Shown: piece after piece, positions 46,986 through 56,017 of the stretch | Numbering within the stretch: position 1 is the stretch's first letter | Layout: each line of letters starts with the position of its first letter | Assembly: GCF_002101785.1 (NCBI RefSeq) | Contig: NZ_LQPJ01000024.1 | Span: 1 to 64,000 of the forward strand | DNA from: Mycobacterium palustre | GTDB taxonomy: Bacteria; Actinomycetota; Actinomycetes; Mycobacteriales; Mycobacteriaceae | Length of the DNA: 64,000 nt | Direction of reading: 5' to 3' | Position numbers and translations under genes: made by a program | Notes under the pieces: generated by a model | Seen by the model: the letters and a program-made list of their open reading frames with translations, nothing else | What the model was told of the DNA's origin: nothing | Databases searched by the model: none

Positions 46986-48242
46986 TCAGGCCCCTCGCCG
47001 TTCGGTGAGCGAGATCGCCATCTCGTCGTAGATCGACATGTTGGTGGTCAGGTTCGGGTGAGCCACCTTGGGCGGACCGAGTTCGATGTCGTCGCAGCGC
47101 AACAGCAGTTCGTCGAACACCGCGCGCAGTTCGGCGCGCGCGAGCATGGCGCCCAGGCAGTGGTGCGGCCCGCCGCCGCCGAACGCCACGTGGGGATTCG
47201 GGTGGCGCCCGATGTCGAAGGTGAATGGCGCGGTGAACACCTCCTCGTCGCGGTTGGCCGAGCGCAGCGTCGACACCACCCGCTGGCCCGCCGGGATGCG
47301 CTCGCCATCCATCTCGACGTCGACCTTGGTGGTGCGCGTCCAATACGCGACCGGTGTGGCCCAGCGCAACACCTCCTCGACCGCGCCGGCCCGCACCGCC
47401 TCCTCGGCCCGATAGCGCTCGAGCTGCTCGGGGTTTTCGACGAACGCCCGCACCCCGACGGCCAGCGCGTTCTTGGTGGTGTCGCTGCCGGCGAACGTCA
47501 GCACGAAGAAGAAGAACTCGAGTTCGTTGGCGGGCAGGCTGAACCGCTCGCCGTCCTCGCCGGTGATCACGGCGGTCGCCAGCGTGCTCCAGATGTCGTC
47601 GGTCGGGTTGCGCCGCTTCTGGGCGGTCAGCTCCATCGCGTACCCGAAAATCGTTGCGTAGAGCTCGGTGTAGTCCTGCCACCTCGGCCGCGCCCCCGGC
47701 GCGTTGGCCTTCAGGATGGCGTCCAGGGAGTCGAAGATCCGTGGCCGGTCGGATTCCGGGATGCCGATGATGTCGCCGATGACCGTCATCGGGAGGGCGT
47801 CGGCGACGTCGGCGATCCAGTCGCCGCCGCCCGCTGACAGCAGGCCGTCGATCATCCGCGCGGCACGCGCCCGGATGCCGTCCTCCAGCTTGGCGATCGC
47901 CCTCGGATTGAACGCGCTCGAGATGAGCTTGCGGCGCTTGTTCAGCTCCGGGGGGTCCATGTTGATGATCGTCGGGTACGACGCGAACATGCCGACCGGC
48001 TGGATGAGCGGGCCGTCGACGGCCGTGAACGCGTCGGTATCGCGGTGCAGCCTGACCGCGTGCCGGTGCTTGGTCGCGATCCAGAACTCCCGCTGGACGG
48101 TCCCGGAAAAGAGCCGAGCGACGCCGGGGGTGAGCTCGTGGCGGAAAAGCGGGCGGGTCCGGCGCAACTCGGCGAACAGCTCGTCGGGAAATCCATTGCG
48201 CCACACGGCAAAATCGGAAAGATCCACTGCCGCAGCCGTCAT
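46986..48242 (-). CDS. Cytochrome P450
   Basis: A 418-residue P450: I-helix TFAGSDTTKNA, ExxR as EEVLR, and heme loop FGGGGPHHCLG with Cys near residue 362. The I-helix and heme loop have the standard residues, unlike the paralogous pair elsewhere in the window. The ATG at 48242 has GGAGCGGGG upstream; TTG two codons earlier is an alternative. It is divergent from a Rieske oxygenase, sharing a promoter region with a repeated element. It converges with the ferredoxin gene. Substrate unknown. Confidence 0.92.
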   Translation of the reverse strand: MTAAAVDLSDFAVWRNGFPDELFAELRRTRPLFRHELTPGVARLFSGTVQREFWIATKHRHAVRLHRDTDAFTAVDGPLIQPVGMFASYPTIINMDPPELNKRRKLISSAFNPRAIAKLEDGIRARAARMIDGLLSAGGGDWIADVADALPMTVIGDIIGIPESDRPRIFDSLDAILKANAPGARPRWQDYTELYATIFGYAMELTAQKRRNPTDDIWSTLATAVITGEDGERFSLPANELEFFFFVLTFAGSDTTKNALAVGVRAFVENPEQLERYRAEEAVRAGAVEEVLRWATPVAYWTRTTKVDVEMDGERIPAGQRVVSTLRSANRDEEVFTAPFTFDIGRHPNPHVAFGGGGPHHCLGAMLARAELRAVFDELLLRCDDIELGPPKVAHPNLTTNMSIYDEMAISLTERRGA

Positions 48243-48279
48243 CTTCAACCCCGCTCCGTCCGACCCGCCTGGCTCCGCG

Positions 48280-48323
48280 TTGACGTTCTATGCCTAAAAT
48301 AGTAAAAATAGACGCGTCGTCAA
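48280..48323. promoter_or_regulatory. Divergent promoter with CCTAA-N10-ATAGA element (P450 / Rieske)
   Basis: CCTAA (48293-48297) and ATAGA (48308-48312) form a degenerate GCTAT-N10-ATAGC element. For the Rieske gene, TTGACG (48280-48285) and TAAAAA (48303-48308) are 17 bp apart. For the P450 on the minus strand, TTGACG (48318-48323) and TATTTT (48296-48301) are 16 bp apart. Both -10 hexamers lie inside the element. Confidence 0.58.
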
Positions 48324-48381
48324 AACCGCGGGAACCGGGGGCGGCCCAGTCGCTGTGGTCCAGGCGGGATATGGAGTGCTC

Positions 48382-49509
48382 GTGACTCAAACAGTTTCGG
48401 ACCCGGCGTCGGACGCGGCCGGCGACCCGTCGGAACGCGAATTCGGACAGTCCGGCATCGCGCTGTCCACCTACCGGTACCCGACGGGCTGGTTCATCGT
48501 CGCCTTCGGCTCCGACCTGGCCGCCGGCCAGGTGAAGCGGGCCCACTACTTCGGCGAAGAACTCGTCATCTTCCGCACCGAGTCCGGCCAGGTGCACGTG
48601 ATGGACGCCTACTGCCAGCACCTGGGCGCCAACCTGGGCGTCGGCGGCACCGTGGAAGGCGAGAACATCGTCTGCCCGTGGCACGGCTGGCGCTGGCGCG
48701 GCGACGGCAGCAACGCCCTGATTCCGTACAGCAAGATCGGCTGCAAGAACAACGTCCGCATCCGCACCTACCCGAGCATGGAGTGGTACGGCTTCGTCCT
48801 GGCCTGGCACGAACGCCACGGCCGCGCCCCGTACTGGCAGCCGCCGGTGCTGCCCGAGCTGGAAACCGGCGAGTACTACCCGCTGCACCCGCACACCCAG
48901 ATGCTCAACCGGGTCAAGGTGCACCCGCAGATGATCATCGAGAACGCCGCGGATCCCTACCACGTGCAGTACGTGCACAAGGCGGCGAACCCCGCCACCA
49001 CCGCGTCGTTCGAGGTGTCCGGCTACCACCTGCACGCCACCGTCAACGCGCATTTCGGTGGCGGCCGCGCGTCGACCTGGCTGACCCCGAACGGGCCCGT
49101 CGACGCCAAGATCATCTACGACAACTACTCGTTGGGCCTGGGGCTGGTCCGCTTCCCCAGCGAACTGGTGGCCACCCTGCAGGTCACCGGCCAGACGCCG
49201 GTGGACGAGGACTACACCGACTACTTCTACACCCAGGCGTCCGTCCGCGAGCCCGGCGACACCGGCGACGTGCCGACCGGGCGCGCCGCGCGGTTCCTGG
49301 CGCTGCAGCGAGAGGTCATCAAGCAGGACTTCTTCACGTGGGAGAACATGAAATACCTCGAGAAGCCCAACCTGGCACCCGAAGAGGCGCGCGACTACGC
49401 CGCCCTTCGTCGCTGGGCGCACCGCTTCTACCCGGGCCCGCAGCCCTCACCCGCCGACTTCGGCTACACCGCCGACGGTGAGCCCGACCCGGCGGCCTCC
49501 CAAGCCTGA
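48382..49509 (+). CDS. Rieske non-heme iron oxygenase, KshA-like
   Basis: A 375-residue oxygenase alpha subunit. Rieske ligands are in CQHLGAN and CPWHGWRW; the mononuclear iron site is NAADPYHVQYVH. The C-terminal catalytic domain resembles the 3-ketosteroid 9-alpha-hydroxylase group and the Rieske protein at 8920. The GTG at 48382 has GGAG five bases upstream; an earlier in-frame start is less likely. Its TGA overlaps the ATG of the next ligase by one base. It would hydroxylate a hydrophobic ring substrate, an inference from family. Confidence 0.88.
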   Translation: MTQTVSDPASDAAGDPSEREFGQSGIALSTYRYPTGWFIVAFGSDLAAGQVKRAHYFGEELVIFRTESGQVHVMDAYCQHLGANLGVGGTVEGENIVCPWHGWRWRGDGSNALIPYSKIGCKNNVRIRTYPSMEWYGFVLAWHERHGRAPYWQPPVLPELETGEYYPLHPHTQMLNRVKVHPQMIIENAADPYHVQYVHKAANPATTASFEVSGYHLHATVNAHFGGGRASTWLTPNGPVDAKIIYDNYSLGLGLVRFPSELVATLQVTGQTPVDEDYTDYFYTQASVREPGDTGDVPTGRAARFLALQREVIKQDFFTWENMKYLEKPNLAPEEARDYAALRRWAHRFYPGPQPSPADFGYTADGEPDPAASQA

Positions 49510-51092
49510 TGTACCCCTTGGGCCCCAACGACTTCGGGGTCGACGAGTTCACCGTGCCGGCCGTGCTGGATCGCCGGGCCGAGCAGTACCCCGACCGGGT
49601 CATGATGTCGATCGCCGGCGTCGACGTGACGTTCGAGCAGATGCGCCGGCGCTCCTGCGCGGCGGCGAACCTGCTGTCCGATCTGGGCGTCCGCCGCGGC
49701 GACTCGGTGGCGCTGTTCACGGCGACGTCCCCGCAATGGGTCTATCTCTGGCTGGGCGCGGCACGCATCGGCGCGGTGAGCGCGGCGGTCAACGCCGCGA
49801 ACAAGGGCGACTTCCTGCTGCACACGCTTCGGTTGTCGCGGGCCAAAATCATCTTCACCGACGCCGAACGACGGCCCCGCGTCGACGAGGTGGCCGGCGG
49901 GCTGGAGACGCTGAGCGACATTGTCGTCCAAGATGATTCGCTTCGGGCCGCCTTGGACCGCGGCGCCGACCGGCCCGCGGCGGGCGGCCCGGCCGGGGCG
50001 TTCGAGGTGGGCTGCCTGTTCTACACGTCGGGCACCACGGGCCCGTCCAAAGCGGTCGCCACGACGTGGCATTACCTGTTCTCGGTGGCCGCGACCGTGG
50101 CCTCGGCCTGGGAGTTTCGGGCGGGGGAGGTGTTGTGGACGGCGATGCCGCTGTTTCACCTGAGCGCGGCCCCCAGCGTGCTGGCGCCCATGCTCGTCGG
50201 GGGAACCACGGTGCTGGCCGAGGCGTTTCATCCCACCGAGGTGTGGGACGACATCCGCGCCCACGGCGCCATCGGCTTCGCCGGCGCCGGCGCCATGGTC
50301 TCGATGCTGCAGAACCTGCCGCCGGATCCGCGGGACGCGCAGCTGCCGCTGCGGTTCATTTCCGCGGCCCCCATCGCCGCCGACGCCTACCACGCGATCG
50401 AAAAGCGTTACGGCTGCACGGTTGTCACCATGTACGGGATGACCGAGGCGTTTCCGATCGCCGTCAAGGGCGTGGCCGACGCGGGTGTTCCGGGGGCGTC
50501 GGGCCGGCCGAACCCCAACTTCGACGTGCGCATCGTCGACGAGCATGGGGGTGCATTGCCGGCCGGCGTCGTCGGGGAGATCGCTTGCCGCGCCAGGCAC
50601 CCGCACGTGATGAGCGAGGGCTACGTCGGTGCGGGGTCGCGCGTGCAGCCGCACCCGGAGTGGTTCCGCACCGGCGACCTGGGGCGGCTCGATCCGGACG
50701 AAAACGGGGGTCAAAACCTGACATATGTGGACCGAATCAAGGACGCGTTGCGCAGGCGGGGCGAAAACGTCTCGTCGGTCGAAGTGGAGACCGTCGTAAT
50801 GCGCCATCCCGCGGTTGCCGAGGCCGCGGCGGTCGGGGTGCCAAGCGACGTGGGCGAGGACGACATCCTGGTGGTCGTCACGTTGCGCCCCGGGGCCGCT
50901 TTGGATTGCGCCGAGCTGCTCGACTTCTGCGCGGCCCGAATGCCCTATTTCTGCGTACCGAGATTCGTCCGGACGGTCGATGAACTCCCGAAGAACGGCA
51001 TCGGGCGAATACGTAAAGATTTGCTGCGCGCTCAGGGCTTAAATGACGACACTTGGGATCGCGAACAATACGGTTATGTCGTTAACCGCTAA
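49509..51092 (+). CDS. Acyl-CoA ligase (FadD-type)
   Basis: A 527-residue ANL-superfamily ligase with phosphate loop YTSGTTGPSKA near residue 178, MYGMTEAFP as A5, RTGDLGRLDPDE as A7, RIKDALRRRGENVSS as A8 and the C-terminal catalytic Lys in GIGRIRKDL. The motif style resembles crotonobetaine/carnitine-CoA ligases. It overlaps the Rieske stop (TGATG), so oxygenation and CoA activation are coupled in one transcript. Confidence 0.88.
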   Translation: MYPLGPNDFGVDEFTVPAVLDRRAEQYPDRVMMSIAGVDVTFEQMRRRSCAAANLLSDLGVRRGDSVALFTATSPQWVYLWLGAARIGAVSAAVNAANKGDFLLHTLRLSRAKIIFTDAERRPRVDEVAGGLETLSDIVVQDDSLRAALDRGADRPAAGGPAGAFEVGCLFYTSGTTGPSKAVATTWHYLFSVAATVASAWEFRAGEVLWTAMPLFHLSAAPSVLAPMLVGGTTVLAEAFHPTEVWDDIRAHGAIGFAGAGAMVSMLQNLPPDPRDAQLPLRFISAAPIAADAYHAIEKRYGCTVVTMYGMTEAFPIAVKGVADAGVPGASGRPNPNFDVRIVDEHGGALPAGVVGEIACRARHPHVMSEGYVGAGSRVQPHPEWFRTGDLGRLDPDENGGQNLTYVDRIKDALRRRGENVSSVEVETVVMRHPAVAEAAAVGVPSDVGEDDILVVVTLRPGAALDCAELLDFCAARMPYFCVPRFVRTVDELPKNGIGRIRKDLLRAQGLNDDTWDREQYGYVVNR

Positions 51093-51156
51093 GTTACGTT
51101 AGTGTTGCATGAGCCATTGTTCCAGCCATTTTCGAAAGAAAGGCCGGCGTGCCACG

Positions 51157-51582
51157 ATGAGCCTGACCTACCAGGAAGAGCAATTCCTCCAAGCCGCGGT
51201 TGGCCGGGGGGCGATCCTCGACCTCGATGCCCGGCACAACCGGGCCTATTCCGAGGGTGACCGCGACCGCTGGATCGCCACCTTCCGCCATTCCGGCGCC
51301 AGTTACAGCCGCGACGGCGAAGTGTTCACCGATCTGCGCGCGGCCTTCGACGGCGGGGACGGGCAGCGCTTGGTCACGCTCGATCACGAAATCAGCATCG
51401 ACGGGATAAACGCCACCCAGCGTTGTGTCGCCGTGCTTTTCGCGGCCATGTTCGGCGAGACCGCCCTGCGGGCGACCGGCACGTACCGGGACACGCTGAT
51501 CTATGAGCGCGGCGGCTGGTACTTCACTTCCCGTGTGCTCAAGTGGGATTCGGTGCCCAGCCGGCATCCCCTCGTGATGTGA
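51157..51582 (+). CDS. SnoaL/NTF2-like protein
   Basis: A 141-residue protein of the SnoaL-like, nuclear transport factor 2 fold: ILDLDARHNRAYSEGDRDRWIATFRHSGASYSRDGEVFTDLRAAF and ATGTYRDTLIYERGGWYFTSRVLKWDS. The fold hosts isomerases, cyclases and hydratases of hydrophobic rings. An open start at 51109 adds 16 residues; I prefer the ATG at 51157, which gives the family N-terminus, though AAAGG lies somewhat far upstream. CTAA-N6-TTAG precedes it near 51090. It opens a run with MaoC-type genes. Confidence 0.78.
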   Translation: MSLTYQEEQFLQAAVGRGAILDLDARHNRAYSEGDRDRWIATFRHSGASYSRDGEVFTDLRAAFDGGDGQRLVTLDHEISIDGINATQRCVAVLFAAMFGETALRATGTYRDTLIYERGGWYFTSRVLKWDSVPSRHPLVM

Positions 51583-51595
51583 GCCGCGCCGGTAC

Positions 51596-52126
51596 GTGGC
51601 TCGCGACCTCAGCTATCAGCTGACCTTCGGCACCTACGAAGACGCGCTGCGAATGGTCGGCGCGACCGGTGAGCCGCGGACCGCGGCGACACCGGTCAGC
51701 GGCGCGCGCATCCAATTGTTCGCCGCGATGGTCCACGACGCCAATCGCTCCTATTGGGATGCCGAATTCGCCCGCGCGAAATGGGGCGGTCTGCTCGCCC
51801 CGCCGGGCCTTTTGATGGGGTGGCTGATACCGCCGCCGTGGCAGCCGGACGGTAGGCCGCCGGCGGCCTCGCTGGTGCTGCGGGTCCCGTTGCCGGGCAC
51901 CACGTTCATCAACGCGGCCAACGACGTCGAGTTCCCGGAGCCCATCGTCGAGGGCGACGTGCTCACCGTCGTCGAGGAGTTGGTGTCGGTGTCGCCGGAA
52001 AAGCGGACCCGGCTCGGGGTCGGTCATTTCGTCGAAACCCTGGAAACCTATCGCCGCCAAGACGGCACCGTCGTGGCGAGATGCCGAAACACCTTGTTCC
52101 GCTTCACACCTGACGGCGCGACGTGA
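51596..52126 (+). CDS. MaoC-like hotdog protein (hydratase subunit, N-terminal type)
   Basis: A 176-residue hotdog-fold protein like the structural subunit of two-part enoyl-CoA hydratases: QLFAAMVHDANRSYWDAEFARAKWGGLLAPPGLLMGWLI and NAANDVEFPEPIVEGDVLTVVEELVSVSPEKRTRLGVGHFVE. It probably pairs with the next gene to hydrate an enoyl-CoA made by a FadE. The GTG start 13 bp after the previous stop has no strong ribosome binding site; its stop overlaps the next GTG. Confidence 0.8.
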   Translation: MARDLSYQLTFGTYEDALRMVGATGEPRTAATPVSGARIQLFAAMVHDANRSYWDAEFARAKWGGLLAPPGLLMGWLIPPPWQPDGRPPAASLVLRVPLPGTTFINAANDVEFPEPIVEGDVLTVVEELVSVSPEKRTRLGVGHFVETLETYRRQDGTVVARCRNTLFRFTPDGAT

Positions 52127-52560
52127 GCGCGGAGGACCTCGACTGGAACCAGATCGACGTTCCCGTCGACCTGCCCGAGGTCGTCGACCACATCAGCTAT
52201 CAGCGCGTGGTGGAAAACGCCGGGGCGACGTGGGACTATTTCCCGGGCCACTTCGACCCGGCCTACGCCCAAAGCCAGGGCAACCCAACGATTTACGTCA
52301 ACACCATGCACCTCGCCGGGTTCGCCGACCGCGTCGCGACCGATTGGGCGGGCCCGAGCAGCCGCGTGGTGCGCCGCTCGATGCGGTTGGCGGGCCCGGT
52401 GTATGCCGGCGACACCATGGTCGGCCGCGGGCGCGCGGTGGCCAAACGCCGGGATACCTCGGTCGACCCGCCCCGCCGCCTGGTCGACGTCCAGATCGAG
52501 GTGACCAACCAGCACGGCGCGCTGTGCTGCCCGGTCGAGATCACGCTGCAGTTCCGGTGA
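52123..52560 (+). CDS. MaoC-like enoyl-CoA hydratase subunit
   Basis: A 145-residue hotdog protein. DYFPGH (about 38-43) fits the catalytic Asp-x4-His of R-specific hydratases, and NTMHLAGFADRVATDW plus GPVYAGDTMVGRGRAV are typical of the MaoC fold. With the coupled upstream gene it resembles the paired hydratases of mycobacterial steroid breakdown. The GTG start overlaps the upstream stop (GTGA) and its own stop overlaps the next ATG (TGATG). Confidence 0.82.
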   Translation: MSAEDLDWNQIDVPVDLPEVVDHISYQRVVENAGATWDYFPGHFDPAYAQSQGNPTIYVNTMHLAGFADRVATDWAGPSSRVVRRSMRLAGPVYAGDTMVGRGRAVAKRRDTSVDPPRRLVDVQIEVTNQHGALCCPVEITLQFR

Positions 52561-53081
52561 TGGATGACGCAGCCCAGCTGCACCTGGCGGTGTGCCGGCG
52601 GTTCGGCGAGGCCGTCGGGGCGGCGCACGGCAACTGGGACCGTCGCTCCCCGTGCGACGCGTGGGACGCCCGCGGGGTGCTCGAGCACGTCATCGGTTTT
52701 CATGACGTGCTTTGGTTGCGCCCGGCGGGGCTGAAGCCCGACCGGCCGCGCGAAGATCCGCGGGCGCGTTGGCAATTGACCTACGCCGCGCTGGTTGATG
52801 CCCTCGAATCGGGCGCGGTGGCACGCCTAAAGGCGCGCGTCCTGATGCCCAACCTGACCCGCGACGTCCTGGTACACACCTGGGACCTCGCCCGCGCCGT
52901 GGGGGCCGACGACCGGCTGGACCCGGCTTGGTGCGAACTGTGCTACGCCGGGCTGCCCGCCGACCCGCGGGCCTTGGCGCAGTCGGGAATGTTCAGCGCC
53001 CCGTTGCCGGTGGGCGACGAAAGCGAGCCGCAGGCAAGGCTTCTCGCGCGGCTCGGCCGGGATCCGGCCTGGCGGCCGTGA
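52560..53081 (+). CDS. DinB/maleylpyruvate isomerase-like (TIGR03086-type) protein
   Basis: A 173-residue four-helix-bundle protein of the mycothiol-dependent maleylpyruvate isomerase/DinB family. GVLEHVIGFHDVLW and VLVHTWDLARAVGAD supply the His residues that bind a metal in this fold. Some members use mycothiol to isomerise ring-cleavage products; others have unknown roles. It overlaps the MaoC gene stop and ends 3 bp before the stop of the converging aldehyde dehydrogenase gene. Confidence 0.82.
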   Translation: MDDAAQLHLAVCRRFGEAVGAAHGNWDRRSPCDAWDARGVLEHVIGFHDVLWLRPAGLKPDRPREDPRARWQLTYAALVDALESGAVARLKARVLMPNLTRDVLVHTWDLARAVGADDRLDPAWCELCYAGLPADPRALAQSGMFSAPLPVGDESEPQARLLARLGRDPAWRP

Positions 53082-53084
53082 CAT

Positions 53085-54551
53085 TCACAGCGGGGGCAAT
53101 TTGCCCTTGCTGATCACCGTCTGCAGCTCGACGTACTCGTGGAGTCCCTCGGGGCCGAACTCGCGCCCGATGCCCGACTGCTTGAAGCCCCCGAACGGGG
53201 CGCCGATGTCGAGGGTGTACATGTTGATGCCGTAGGTGCCCGTGCGAACCCCGGCGGCGATTTCCAGACCGTGGGCGACGTCCGAGGTCCACACCGAACC
53301 GGCCAGGCCGTAGTCGCTCTCGTTGGCGATCCGGATCGCGTCGTCCTCGTCGCGGTAGCGCAGCACGGTCAACACCGGGCCGAATATCTCTTCCCGTGCG
53401 ATGCGCATGCCGTTGGTGGCTTCGGTGAACAGCGTCGGCCGCACGTACCAGCCGCGCTCGGCCGGGCTGTCCTCGCCGCCGAGGACGATGCGGGCTCCCT
53501 CCTGCTGTCCGGACCGGATGTAGTCCTGGACCCGGCGCTGTTGCCGTTGGGCGACAAGGGGTCCGACGTCGGTCGCCTCGTCGGCCGGGTCCCCGACGTT
53601 GAGGCCCGACATCATGCCGGCCAGCGCGTCGACCACCTCGTCGTGGCGCCGCTCGCTGACCAGGATGCGGGTCTGGGCGACACACGCCTGGCCGTTGTTC
53701 ATCAGCCCGGCGGTCTTCAGGCCGGCCACGGTCTTGTCGATGTCGGCGTCGTCGAGGATGATCGCCGCCGACTTGCCGCCCAGCTCCAGGCTCACTCGCT
53801 TCAGCTGCTCGCCGCACAGGGCGGCGATGCGTCGCCCGACGGCGCTGGAACCGGTGAACGCGATCTTGTCCACACCGGGGTGGCGCACCAGCGCCTCGCC
53901 GACGTCGGGCCCGCCGGGCAGCACCGACACCACCCCCTCGGGCAGCCCGATCTGTTCGATCATTTCGGCCAACCACAAAGCGTCCAAAGGGGTTTCGGGT
54001 GCCGGCTTGACGATCACCGTGCAGCCCGCGATCAGGGCCGGGATCAGCTTCGGCATGATCAAGAACTGCGGCACGTTCCACGGCACGATCGCGCCGACCA
54101 CGCCGACGGGCGCCCGGCGCAGGTGCACTTCGCCGAGCACACCCTGGCGCCGTTCGGCCCAGGGAAAGTCGCGGGCGGCCGCCAGCGACAGGTGGATCAG
54201 CGATGCCGCGGCCGGCGCCTGGCCCAGCCGGCTGAAACTGCGCGGCGACCCCATCTCGTCGGTGATCAGCTTGGCCATCTCGTCGAGGTGCCCGGCGTAG
54301 ATCCCGGCCAGCTGCTCGACTTTGGCCATCCGCTCCGCGGGAGTCATCCGTGGCCAGGGACCGCGGTCGAAGGCCTGCCGCGCCGCGGCGACGGCCGCGT
54401 CGACGTCCTCGGGACCGGCCGCCGGGGCCTGGCCGACCGGTTCCTCGGAGTGCGGGGAGATCACCGTGAGCCGCTGGGGGTTGGCGGGCTTGCGCCACTG
54501 CCCCCCGATGAACAGTTCGGCGTAGCAACGATGGTCGGAATTCTGTGTCAT
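53085..54551 (-). CDS. Aldehyde dehydrogenase
   Basis: A 488-residue NAD(P)-dependent aldehyde dehydrogenase. The catalytic Cys is in NNGQACVAQTR, the general-base Glu in LELGGKSA and the cofactor motif is FTGSSAVGR. It oxidises an aldehyde to an acid that ligases of the cluster could then activate. The ATG at 54551 has GAGGAAG upstream; an in-frame start at 54614 would lie inside the operator. It is divergent from the CrtC/AttH-like gene, and a perfect palindrome lies between. Confidence 0.92.
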   Translation of the reverse strand: MTQNSDHRCYAELFIGGQWRKPANPQRLTVISPHSEEPVGQAPAAGPEDVDAAVAAARQAFDRGPWPRMTPAERMAKVEQLAGIYAGHLDEMAKLITDEMGSPRSFSRLGQAPAAASLIHLSLAAARDFPWAERRQGVLGEVHLRRAPVGVVGAIVPWNVPQFLIMPKLIPALIAGCTVIVKPAPETPLDALWLAEMIEQIGLPEGVVSVLPGGPDVGEALVRHPGVDKIAFTGSSAVGRRIAALCGEQLKRVSLELGGKSAAIILDDADIDKTVAGLKTAGLMNNGQACVAQTRILVSERRHDEVVDALAGMMSGLNVGDPADEATDVGPLVAQRQQRRVQDYIRSGQQEGARIVLGGEDSPAERGWYVRPTLFTEATNGMRIAREEIFGPVLTVLRYRDEDDAIRIANESDYGLAGSVWTSDVAHGLEIAAGVRTGTYGINMYTLDIGAPFGGFKQSGIGREFGPEGLHEYVELQTVISKGKLPPL

Positions 54552-54593
54552 CGGGACACTTCCTCGGGGGTCAGGGCGGAACGCTGACGGTAA

Positions 54594-54621
54594 CTTCGCT
54601 ATCGACGCTAACATAGCGAAG
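54594..54621. promoter_or_regulatory. Palindromic operator CTTCGCTAT-N10-ATAGCGAAG
   Basis: CTTCGCTAT (54594-54602) and ATAGCGAAG (54613-54621) are perfect 9-bp inverted arms 10 bp apart, containing the GCTAT-N10-ATAGC core found at 23526. It sits between the divergent aldehyde dehydrogenase and CrtC/AttH-like genes. TATGTT (minus) and TAACAT (plus) could serve as -10 hexamers within it. Confidence 0.65.
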
Positions 54622-54661
54622 AAAGCAGTTTGCGCCGTCAGCCGAGGAGACGAAGCGCGAC

Positions 54662-56017
54662 ATGAGTAGCGACTGGCGCAGGTACCCCTTCCGCTTGGTG
54701 CCCGGCGATCCCCAGCTCGATTTCCCGGCCGCCGAGGGCGAGCACCCCGACCAGGAATCGGACACCTGGTTCGTCGCGAGCCGGCTCGACGCCACCGCGA
54801 CGGACCGCTCGTTTGCGTTCTTGACCATCTTCAACAAGAACCGGCCGGGCGGCACGGTGGTGGCCGACTTCTACACCATGGCGCTGTTCGATCTCGACAC
54901 CGGCGACTACGGCACCTACACGGATTACGACATGCCGCCGGCCAATTTGAAACCCGGCGCCCAGCGCAAGCTGGACATGGCCCTGGGGTATCTCGACCTC
55001 GCCTATCACAGCGGCGCCGGCACCGCCTCGTGGACCACCTGTCGGGACGGTGACGGAAAATTGCTGCCGTATACCTACCGCGTCAGCCTGGTGGGTGAGG
55101 ACCGCTCCGGGCGGCCGATGCGGCTCGACCTGGCCGTGACACCCACGCGCGCGCCGACACCGGTGGGGGCGTCCAGCTACAACGGGAAGATCGTCTGCTT
55201 CGGCCAGAGCGACACCTATTCGTATTTCCAGACCGGGATGGCGATGACCGGAACGCTGCGCTGGGGCGACGTGGTCGAGCAGGTTTGCGGTAACGGCGGT
55301 CACGTCGACCGGCAGTGGTTTCCCAGATACGCCGGAGGCGGCGGAGCCGGCGGGGACCCGCGGGCCCGCTCGCACGAATGGCGCACGATCAACTTCGACA
55401 ACGGCGTGGATTTGAGCATCTGGCGGCAGTTCGACCGCACCAAAGGCAATGCGCTGCAACCGTTCACCGGTGTGACGACCAGCCATCCCGACCCGGCGGT
55501 GCCGCCGCAGTGCGCCGAGGACGTCGAGGTCACCGTCAGCAGCTACGTCCGCTGGCCCGAGACCGTGCGACCGCTGGTGCCGCCGGTCGCCTCCGCGAGA
55601 TACCTGCCCGACCGGCACCGGATCACCTGCGCCACACTCCAACTCGACATCAGCGGGGAGCCGCTGGTGCCGGCGCCGGCGCACGGCCTGCCCATCGAAT
55701 ACATGGAGGGGCCGTACCGCTACCGGGGAACGCTGTGGGGCCAGCCCGTGACCGGGTTCGCGTTCAACGAGCGCTCGCTGGCGCTGCACCGGGATTGGGA
55801 GCTGGTCGAGGTGCTGGCCACCACCGTCGCCAACGCCGAGGGCGTCGCACCGGAACTGCGCGCGGCCACCGAACGGCTGAACCCATTGATCGAAGCGGGC
55901 CGCCGCGGGGAGGCCGTTGAGCTGTTGAGAGGGCTGCCACCCCTCGAAAACGCCTCGCTGGCAACGATTGTCGCGGACCTGACCGCGGTGCTGTCGGGGC
56001 CGGGCTCAGACGGCTGA
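54662..56017 (+). CDS. CrtC/AttH-like lipocalin-fold protein
   Basis: A 451-residue protein without a signal peptide. The central region CGNGGHVDRQWFPRY resembles the GWxDxQW signature of CrtC/AttH-like proteins, which fold as two lipocalin barrels and include carotenoid 1,2-hydratases and hydrolases of hydrophobic compounds. A second barrel with LHRDWELVEVLATTV lies near the C-terminus. The substrate is unknown; hydration of a terpenoid would fit the cluster, but this is speculative. Its 3' end overlaps the converging Rieske gene by 12 bp. Confidence 0.65.
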   Translation: MSSDWRRYPFRLVPGDPQLDFPAAEGEHPDQESDTWFVASRLDATATDRSFAFLTIFNKNRPGGTVVADFYTMALFDLDTGDYGTYTDYDMPPANLKPGAQRKLDMALGYLDLAYHSGAGTASWTTCRDGDGKLLPYTYRVSLVGEDRSGRPMRLDLAVTPTRAPTPVGASSYNGKIVCFGQSDTYSYFQTGMAMTGTLRWGDVVEQVCGNGGHVDRQWFPRYAGGGGAGGDPRARSHEWRTINFDNGVDLSIWRQFDRTKGNALQPFTGVTTSHPDPAVPPQCAEDVEVTVSSYVRWPETVRPLVPPVASARYLPDRHRITCATLQLDISGEPLVPAPAHGLPIEYMEGPYRYRGTLWGQPVTGFAFNERSLALHRDWELVEVLATTVANAEGVAPELRAATERLNPLIEAGRRGEAVELLRGLPPLENASLATIVADLTAVLSGPGSDG

